Origin: Actinobacteria bacterium IMCC26207
Lineage (GTDB): Bacteria > Actinomycetota > Acidimicrobiia > Acidimicrobiales > Microtrichaceae
Direction of reading: 5' to 3'
Assembly (NCBI GenBank): GCA_001025035.1
Contig: LCZK01000010.1
Coordinates: 248,001-312,000, forward strand
DNA: 64,000 nt
The position numbers were made by a program, and so were the translations under genes. Positions 59,104-64,000 of the stretch are shown one piece after another. How positions within the stretch are numbered: position 1 is the stretch's first letter; every line of letters begins with the position of its first letter. The notes beneath the pieces were generated by a model. The model ran no database searches and was not told the origin of the DNA. It saw nothing but the letters and a program-made list of their open reading frames with translations.

Positions 59104-59760
59104 TCAGCCTGCAGCTGTGGGTGGGCATTGCGTGGATTGGCGGACACCATTCGGACACGTCGTGTTAATCCAGATGGTGAAGATCAGGAAGGCGCCGGTC
59201 AGGTCGGCGCCGGTCAGGTTGGCGTCGGTCAGGTTGGCGAAGATCAGGTCGGTGTTGGTCAGGTTGGCGCCGATCAGGTCGGCGCCGGTCAGGTTGGCGT
59301 TCCCCAGGGTGGCGGCGGACAGGGTGGCGCCGATCAGGTTGGCGTTGGTCAGGTTGGCGTAGGCAAGCTCGGCGTAGGTCAGGTTGGCGTAGGGCAGGCG
59401 GGCGCCCGACAGGTTGGCGCCGGTCAGGGTGGCGCCGGTCAGGTTGGCGTAGGTCAGGCGGGCGCCGGTCAGGTTGGCGTCGTTTAGGTTGGCGTCGTTT
59501 AGGTTGGCGCCGGTGAGGTTGGCGCCGGTGAGGTTGGCGCCGGTCAGGTTGGCGCCGGTCAGGTTGGCGCCGGTCAGGTCGCAGCCGCTGAGGTTGACGT
59601 ACGGGGCTGGTGTTGCGGTGCAGTCAACTGGCGCAACCGTCGTGGTGGTGGTGGTGGTCGTGGTGGTCGTGGTGGTTGGGACTGGTGCAGGTGCACACGC
59701 AGCGAATAACGCCACACACGCCGCTGTCAGGACTACTAGAAGTGAACCTTGTTTTCTCAT
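59104..59760 (-). CDS. Secreted pentapeptide-repeat lipoprotein 1
   Basis: The 218-residue product has a lipoprotein signal peptide (LLVVLTAACVALFAAC), a run of 13 threonines, a cysteine pair, then about 28 pentapeptide repeats of the A(N/D)LTG type (about 60-200), which fold as a right-handed square beta-helix. It ends IWINTTCPNGVRQSTQC. The repeats are almost identical also in DNA (15-bp units), suggesting recent expansion. ATG 59760 is chosen at the signal peptide; the frame continues upstream to 59892 without family features. Two paralogs follow upstream on the same strand. Function unknown; related repeat proteins can mimic DNA or bind surfaces. Confidence 0.9.
   Translation of the reverse strand: MRKQGSLLVVLTAACVALFAACAPAPVPTTTTTTTTTTTTTVAPVDCTATPAPYVNLSGCDLTGANLTGANLTGANLTGANLTGANLNDANLNDANLTGARLTYANLTGATLTGANLSGARLPYANLTYAELAYANLTNANLIGATLSAATLGNANLTGADLIGANLTNTDLIFANLTDANLTGADLTGAFLIFTIWINTTCPNGVRQSTQCPPTAAG
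59195..59600 (+). repeat. 15-bp minisatellite encoding the pentapeptide array
   Basis: The unit GGCGCCGGTCAGGTT (plus strand), encoding N-L-T-G-A on the minus strand, recurs many times with few changes, for example four consecutive copies around 59505-59580. The identity at silent positions is far higher than needed for the protein. Confidence 0.85.
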
Positions 59761-59821
59761 GTGTTTCCGCCTTTTCGTTGGCCGCCTAATTACGACTCTG
59801 TGACGGTAACAGAATAAAAGT

Positions 59822-59834
59822 GGATAAATTATCC
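59822..59834. promoter_or_regulatory. Operator-like palindrome upstream of pentapeptide gene 1
   Basis: GGATAA-A-TTATCC is a perfect inverted repeat, 62 bp upstream of the start codon of the minus-strand gene, in an AT-rich stretch (59800-59880) that probably holds its promoter. The reading as an operator is inference. Confidence 0.4.
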
Positions 59835-59884
59835 AACTTTTTTTCAATAATAAATAAACAGTTTTCAACGCAGCAAAAGTGACA

Positions 59885-59924
59885 GAGCCCACGCCTGCAC
59901 AGTGGGGGGTGTAAGCGTGGGCTC
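59885..59924 (-). terminator. Terminator-like hairpin after pentapeptide gene 2
   Basis: GAGCCCACGC (59885-59894) pairs with GCGTGGGCTC (59915-59924), 20-base loop. On the minus strand it is followed by TGTCACTTTTGC. It lies about 105 bp past the stop of the upstream gene. Confidence 0.5.
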
Positions 59925-60028
59925 CGTACTCTGTTACCTGCCGCTGTTCCCATAAAACAGGTAAGGGAGAAGGTGTTAGGTGTAAGGGTTAGCTAGTGCT
60001 CCGCCTGACCGGATTTCAGAATGGTCGA

Positions 60029-60709
60029 TCAGGCCGGGCATTCCGTAGACATTGCAACCCCATTCGGGCAGGTTGTGTTCATCCAAGTTGACCCGAAGAA
60101 ATAAGCACCCGAGGTGTTTGCACCTGTCAGATCGGCCTGTGAGAAGTTCACGTTCTGCATGTTTGCGTTCGCCAGGTTTGCGCTGCGCAAAATTGCAGAG
60201 CTCAGGTCGGAACCGTATGCGTAGCTTCCACTGAGGTTGGCGCCCGTTAGGTCAGCCCCGCCCAAGAGAGTCTCCTGAAGGTTGGCGTTACTCAGATTGC
60301 TCCTCACCAGACTGGCTCCAGTCAGGTCGGCCATAAAGAAATAGGAGCTACTGAGGTTCGCATCCGCGAACTGTGCGCCTGTCATGACGGCACCTTGCAG
60401 GTTGGCGTTGCTCATCTTTGCGCCAGAGAAGTCTGCGTTGGTGAGGTCGGCCATGTACAGGAAGGTGCTCACGAGATTCGCCCCAGAAAGGTTGGCGCCT
60501 GCTAGGTCTGCGTTGCTCAGGTTCTCTCCACGAAGGTCACAACCATGAAGGTCTGCTCCTGCGGTGCGGAGACTGCAATCGACTGCCACTGGAATCGTGG
60601 TTGTGCTCGTAGTTGGTGCCGGACCTGGAGGAACGCAGGCCGCGACACATGCGCCAAACAGAAAAACAACCATCAGTGCCCTCGGCCAGAGGCGTGGTAC
60701 TACATTCAC
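60029..60709 (-). CDS. Secreted pentapeptide-repeat lipoprotein 2
   Basis: The 226-residue paralog has a signal peptide with a Cys (FGACVAAC), a Thr-rich linker (TTSTTTIP), the conserved DLHGCDLRGENLSNADL segment, about 24 pentapeptide repeats, and the same C-terminal motif, STWMNTTCPNGVAMSTEC. Its repeats are more diverged in DNA than those of gene 1, so it is the older or less homogenised copy. GTG 60709 is preceded by GGGAG on the minus strand. Confidence 0.9.
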   Translation of the reverse strand: MNVVPRLWPRALMVVFLFGACVAACVPPGPAPTTSTTTIPVAVDCSLRTAGADLHGCDLRGENLSNADLAGANLSGANLVSTFLYMADLTNADFSGAKMSNANLQGAVMTGAQFADANLSSSYFFMADLTGASLVRSNLSNANLQETLLGGADLTGANLSGSYAYGSDLSSAILRSANLANANMQNVNFSQADLTGANTSGAYFFGSTWMNTTCPNGVAMSTECPA

Positions 60710-60836
60710 AAATAGCTCCCGTTCGATCTTCGCCTAACTCACAAGGGTGCAGGTCTTGGGTGTGAACTCCAATAGGTCGTTTGGCCCAAAGCTGACACTC
60801 ATACACCTGCCTGCGCAAAGGTCCACCAAGGAGTTG

Positions 60837-60867
60837 CCGCGCCGGCATCTTCAGGATGCCGGCGCGG
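60837..60867. other. 13-bp perfect hairpin between pentapeptide genes 2 and 3
   Basis: CCGCGCCGGCATC (60837-60849) pairs perfectly with GATGCCGGCGCGG (60855-60867), loop TTCAG. It lies 20 bp past the stop of pentapeptide gene 3 on the minus strand. No T-run follows on the minus strand, so it may act as a transcript-end stabiliser or processing site rather than a standard terminator. Confidence 0.7.
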
Positions 60868-60886
60868 GTTGTCCTTGGGGGGATCG

Positions 60887-61582
60887 TCAGGTGAGGCTGG
60901 AAACTGTGCAGTCGGTGGACTGAACCACTCCATTCGGGCAGGTTGTATTCGACCAGGTCGCGGCGTAGAAGCCTGAGCTAGGAAAGACTGCTCCAGTGAG
61001 ATTGGCTTCAGTCAGGTTCGCACTTTGGAAGTTGACGTTCGTGAAACTGCCCGAAGTCAGCAGCGCAGCCGTCAGGTCGGCCGCATACAGCGAACTGTTC
61101 GACAGGGTTATTCCACTCAGGTTTGCTCCCGTCAGATCTGCTCCCTGCAGGTTCAGATTGCTGGCAGTCACGCCCGACAGGTCGGCACCTCTCAGGTTGG
61201 CTTGGTAGAGGTTGCCGTTCGAGAAGTCTGCGGATCGAAGATCACAGCCGTGTAGGTCAGCGTTGTTGCCTCGAGCAGTACAGTCATCGGCAACCGATGG
61301 CAGCGTTGTGGTGGGCGCTGGGATTGTTGTCGCTGGGATCGTCGTTTCTGGGACTGTGGTCTCAGGAACGGTGCTGGTTGTCTCCGGGACCGTAGTCTCT
61401 GGAACGGTTGTGTCCGGAACTGTCGTTTCGGGAACCGAGGTGCTCGTTTCTGGCACCGTAGTCGCCGGGATGGTTGTTTCGGGGACCGTCGTGGTGGTCG
61501 GGATCGGACCCCCGGGGGTACATGCCACGATCGTGACAGTAAGTATTGCCAGAAAACTTGCGGTAATCGCTGATCGCCTCAT
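60887..61582 (-). CDS. Secreted pentapeptide-repeat lipoprotein 3
   Basis: The 231-residue paralog has a signal peptide with lipobox (TIVAC), a 60-residue linker made of PETT/PATT-type repeats (VPETTVPDTTVPETT), the NADLHGCDLRSADF segment, about 18 pentapeptide repeats and the C-terminal ATWSNTTCPNGVVQSTDC. ATG 61582 follows AAGGAG on the minus strand. Linker length differs greatly between the three paralogs, while the ends are kept, suggesting that the head and tail motifs matter. Confidence 0.9.
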   Translation of the reverse strand: MRRSAITASFLAILTVTIVACTPGGPIPTTTTVPETTIPATTVPETSTSVPETTVPDTTVPETTVPETTSTVPETTVPETTIPATTIPAPTTTLPSVADDCTARGNNADLHGCDLRSADFSNGNLYQANLRGADLSGVTASNLNLQGADLTGANLSGITLSNSSLYAADLTAALLTSGSFTNVNFQSANLTEANLTGAVFPSSGFYAATWSNTTCPNGVVQSTDCTVSSLT

Positions 61583-61699
61583 CAGTACTCCTTAGTTGGG
61601 TTTCCCTAGTGGCAGAAGAGTGACGAAAGATCGATCGGAAGTGAATGGGTGAATTTACCTAGTCGGCCTGCCCATGCTGGCTTGGGCGAGTAGCAGTTG

Positions 61700-62899
61700 C
61701 TAGCGCTGCTTGCGCCGCCAGAGATAGGTCGTATTGAGGAACCAGTTCAAGATCAGGGCGATCGATGCGCCGATCAGGTTCTGCACAACACGCGATGCAC
61801 TCGTTCCAAGAAGGTTGAGCAAGAAGCCGATGTTCTGCAGCGAAGTGAAGACTGCAACGTGAACACAGAAGCCGACTAAGGACATGACTTCATAGAGGGC
61901 AAACGCTGGAATCAGCGCCCAGCCCCGGTAACGCTGCTCCCAAAAAGTGAACTCGTTGTTCATAGCGAACAGCAACAGAATGGTGATCTGAACGCTGAAG
62001 AGGAACGAGGTTGCAACGGGGTCGATCGCAGCGTTTAGCCCAGTGGTGATCTCGGGGAATCCGAGTGCTTCGGCAAGCGTGAAGAGAACAGAGTTGACGG
62101 CCAAACCAACCAGCCCAACCATTGCATACAGCAAGAAGGTGGGATTGATCTGCCGGCCAACCCTCAGCTCCGCAACGCCCAGCAGGTACGAGCGGATGAC
62201 GGATCGGTTGAGCTTGGTCTCGCCGTGTATCCGGTTGGAAAACTCGTAACCAACTTCGTCCACGCGAAGTTGGTGATTGCGACCAATAAATTCCAGCAGA
62301 ATTTTAAATCCTCGAGGATTGATCGAAGGGGCAGTCTGCTCGTATGCCTCACGAGACACAACGAAGTACCCGCTCATCGGGTCGCTCACCGAGACTCGCA
62401 AGAGAAGCTTCGCAATCATGGTGGCAACCCAGCTCACGAAGCGCCTACTTAATGACCAATCTCCGTACCCGCCGCCAGCAGTGGACCGCGAACCAACGCA
62501 TACGTCGACTCGCTTTGACAGCACATGGCTGAGCATCTCGGGTAGCACGCCGGTGTCATGCTGCAGATCTGCGTCGATGACTACAAGCACCTCGCCACGT
62601 GCAGTCGACAACCCGTCGAGCACCGAGGCCGAGAGTCCGGGATCGTGGAACCGACGCATGACTCGCAGGGTCGGGTCCTCGATCGCAAGGGTTTCTCCGA
62701 CCTGCCAGGTGCCATCGGGGCTGTTGTCATCAGCAATGATGATCTCGTGCGGGAGTACACCAAGGGCCGCATGTAGACGCTCGATCAGAATCGGCAGATT
62801 TTCGGCCTCGTTATACGTAGGCGTAACGATCGACACCAGAGGCTGCGGCTCGGAGGCGACGGGGGGTGCTGAAGGCTCGGGCGGTGCAGACATGGCCAC
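61700..62899 (-). CDS. GT2 glycosyltransferase fused to GtrA-like membrane domain
   Basis: The 399-residue protein has an N-terminal DPM1-like GT2 domain (20-245): VSIVTPTYNEAENL, IIADDNSPDGTW, VIDADLQHD (DXD) and VCVGSRSTAGGGYG. The C-terminal part has four helices of the GtrA/DPMS type (260-390, GLVGLAVNSVLFTLAEALGF and NWFLNTTYLWRRKQR). It likely makes polyprenyl-phosphate-mannose or a similar lipid-linked sugar donor for GT-C enzymes such as the one at 36940. GTG 62899 has AGGA five bases upstream; ATG 62893 is the alternative. Confidence 0.93.
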   Translation of the reverse strand: MAMSAPPEPSAPPVASEPQPLVSIVTPTYNEAENLPILIERLHAALGVLPHEIIIADDNSPDGTWQVGETLAIEDPTLRVMRRFHDPGLSASVLDGLSTARGEVLVVIDADLQHDTGVLPEMLSHVLSKRVDVCVGSRSTAGGGYGDWSLSRRFVSWVATMIAKLLLRVSVSDPMSGYFVVSREAYEQTAPSINPRGFKILLEFIGRNHQLRVDEVGYEFSNRIHGETKLNRSVIRSYLLGVAELRVGRQINPTFLLYAMVGLVGLAVNSVLFTLAEALGFPEITTGLNAAIDPVATSFLFSVQITILLLFAMNNEFTFWEQRYRGWALIPAFALYEVMSLVGFCVHVAVFTSLQNIGFLLNLLGTSASRVVQNLIGASIALILNWFLNTTYLWRRKQR

Positions 62900-62974
62900 G
62901 AGGATCCTACCGGCGCGGCTTGGTGGACTCAGGCTTGCTCATCATTTCTCTACTTGGCCGCCTAGATTGAGCGC

Positions 62975-63670
62975 ATGTGCGGTCGGTTTGTTTCTACCTC
63001 CACTTCGTTGAGTCTTGCGGACTTCTTCTCCCTAGATGCAGTTGAGGAGCAGCTGCTCGAGGCCGGACCCCGCTACAACGTTGCTCCCACTGCACTAGTC
63101 CGCGTGGTACTCGAACGGGGGGAGTCTCGGGTGCTGACAGCTTGTCGTTGGGGGCTGGTGCCCTCTTGGGCACAGGATGAGTCCATTGGGGTGCGGATGA
63201 TTAATGCCCGAAGCGAGACTGTGGCTACGAAGCCCTCGTTTCGCTCGGCGTTTGCTAAGCGCCGATGCATTATTCCGGTGGACGGGTTTTACGAGTGGGT
63301 GAACCTGAAAGAGTCCAAGACGAAACAGCCCTACTTCATTTACTCCTCGGCAGAAGAACCTCTCGCCTTCGCTGGACTGTGGGAGGAGTGGCGAGGCGAT
63401 CATGTTGAAGGGGCAGAGGATTCAGTACTGCGGACCTGCACGATTATCACCACGCAGGCAAACCAGAAAATCTCTGCGCTCCACGACCGAATGCCGGTCA
63501 TTCTGCCCAGGGAAAGCTGGGAACACTGGTTGTCCCCGCAGGAACAACAGCGCGAATCGCTAGAGGGACTTCTGGTACCAGCAGATGAGGATGTGCTCGA
63601 GTACTTCGCCGTTTCAACAGAGGTGAATAACGCCCGCAATCAAGGCGAGCAACTCATCAAGGCCTTGTAG
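62975..63670 (+). CDS. SRAP-domain protein (YedK/HMCES family)
   Basis: SRAP proteins attach covalently to abasic sites in single-stranded DNA. The 231-residue protein has the catalytic Cys2 (MCGRFVSTS), RYNVAPTALVRVV, RWGLVPSWAQ, INARSETVATKPSFRSAFAKRRCIIPVDGFYEW and the final LHDRMPVIL with the conserved His. Length is normal. It stands alone between the GT2 gene (divergent) and the HIT gene (convergent). Confidence 0.95.
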   Translation: MCGRFVSTSTSLSLADFFSLDAVEEQLLEAGPRYNVAPTALVRVVLERGESRVLTACRWGLVPSWAQDESIGVRMINARSETVATKPSFRSAFAKRRCIIPVDGFYEWVNLKESKTKQPYFIYSSAEEPLAFAGLWEEWRGDHVEGAEDSVLRTCTIITTQANQKISALHDRMPVILPRESWEHWLSPQEQQRESLEGLLVPADEDVLEYFAVSTEVNNARNQGEQLIKAL

Positions 63671-63718
63671 GGCCGTGGCCCAGCAAGACCTGGGAACCCC
63701 GGCCAGTCACCCAGACCA

Positions 63719-63763
63719 GGACTACTCAGAGCAGGGCTATTCAGAGCAGTGCTACTCAGAGAC
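63719..63763. repeat. 15-bp imperfect triplication at the 3' end of the HIT gene
   Basis: Units at 63719-63733 (GGACTACTCAGAGCA), 63734-63748 (GGGCTATTCAGAGCA) and 63749-63763 (GTGCTACTCAGAGAC). On the minus strand each unit carries the gene's last codons and stop in frame (S-E-stop), so the array holds three successive in-frame stops. Confidence 0.75.
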
Positions 63764-64000
63764 TTCGGGGTGACCAAGTTCTCGTAGTGCCGAGCGGAGT
63801 CGCTCGGCAGCCTGGTCAAGGTCCTCGGCACTTGCGGCAGAGTCAGCGTTGGCAAAATTCAGGTCCGACTCATGGTCAATCGGCACCAAGTGAACGTGGC
63901 AATGCGGAACTTCAAGTCCGGCGATGATTGATCCAATTCGCACGCATGGAAACGAAGCTTTGAGCGCAGTCCCCACAGCAAGTTGAACCCGAGCCAACTC
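63752..64000 (-). CDS. HIT-family hydrolase, C-terminal part (5' partial)
   Basis: The gene enters from the right edge; only the last 82 or so codons are present. GSIIAGLEVPHCHVHLVPI carries the histidine triad (HCHVHLV) of the HIT family, nucleotide-binding hydrolases and transferases. The rest, ADSAASAEDLDQAAERLRSALRELGH, is a typical C-terminal helix. Length and start cannot be judged. Its stop lies in a 15-bp repeat. Confidence 0.88.
   Translation of the reverse strand, partial: ELARVQLAVGTALKASFPCVRIGSIIAGLEVPHCHVHLVPIDHESDLNFANADSAASAEDLDQAAERLRSALRELGHPEVSE

Noticed and set aside
59050..59487. Plus-strand frame of VGAGQVGVGQ-type repeats
   Set aside because: It is antisense to pentapeptide gene 1 and only reflects its 15-bp repeats; the minus-strand product has a signal peptide and a known fold.
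58801..61699. Genomic island or prophage attached to tRNA-Pro
   Set aside because: No integrase, no repeat of the tRNA 3' end and no other mobile genes were found in the region.

Overview
The window is a piece of an actinobacterial chromosome with moderately high GC, dense genes and many ATGA/GTGA start-stop overlaps. Three things point to Actinobacteriota: an rrn operon whose 23S gene is long and carries extra sequence in the region where this phylum has its helix 54 insertion; the SteA/SteB (MctB) pair; and a gene order close to Mycobacterium tuberculosis Rv1641-Rv1713 (infC-rpmI-rplT-tsnR, pheST, the arg operon, tyrS, TPR, HAD phosphatase, tlyA, ppnK, recN, steAB, pyrG, Nudix, xerD, scpAB, rluB, cmk, der; recalled, not searched). 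Poly-threonine linkers in exported proteins and the pentapeptide lipoproteins would fit Acidimicrobiia (Ilumatobacter-like), but I cannot prove the class without a 16S search.

Layout. 1-5505: translation genes (infC 3' end, rpmI, rplT, a SpoU rRNA methyltransferase, pheS, pheT). 5531-12841: an ARG box, then argC-argB-argD-argF-argR and argG-argH, with no argJ in its usual place. 12834-17896: Nudix hydrolase, a reverse-strand pair (class A penicillin-binding protein and a small membrane protein), and tyrS. 17897-23472: a structured rRNA leader, 16S, a tRNA-less spacer with tandem hairpins, 23S, 5S and a strong terminator. 23544-30738: TPR protein, class I aldolase, HAD phosphatase followed by a 16-bp tandem repeat, tlyA, NAD kinase, recN and a MraY/WecA-like transferase. 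30853-38430: steA, steB, a MurJ-like flippase, a large membrane protein with an alkaline-phosphatase-like domain, and a GT-C glycosyltransferase. 38548-45621: pyrG, Nudix, xerD, HD protein, trpS, scpA, scpB, rluB. 45632-49792: chorismate mutase, tyrA, aroA, cmk, plsC. 49775-54869: ispH, an esterase-like lipoprotein, a PDZ/radical-SAM/DUF512 protein, der. 54951-58711: two FKBP isomerases, an acyl-CoA carboxylase subunit, a small zinc-ribbon membrane protein, a methyltransferase. 58801 to the end: tRNA-Pro(GGG), three pentapeptide-repeat lipoproteins, a GT2-GtrA glycosyltransferase, an SRAP protein and the 3' part of a HIT-family gene.

Most of the window is core metabolism. The arg cluster makes arginine from N-acetylglutamate under ArgR. 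The aroH-tyrA-aroA block feeds tyrosine and chorismate, next to cmk, plsC and ispH. The recN-to-alkaline-phosphatase block looks like an envelope/division cluster: a lipid-linked-sugar transferase, the SteAB partners, a lipid flippase and a large exported-domain membrane protein on one strand.

The least ordinary signals are: (i) short tandem duplications of 15-17 bp at or just after the 3' ends of several genes; (ii) three tandem hairpins in the 16S-23S spacer; (iii) a probable CTG start for the rRNA methyltransferase; (iv) three secreted pentapeptide paralogs sharing a W-x-NTTCPNGV C-terminal motif; (v) stacked 11-bp palindromes between tRNA-Pro and those paralogs.
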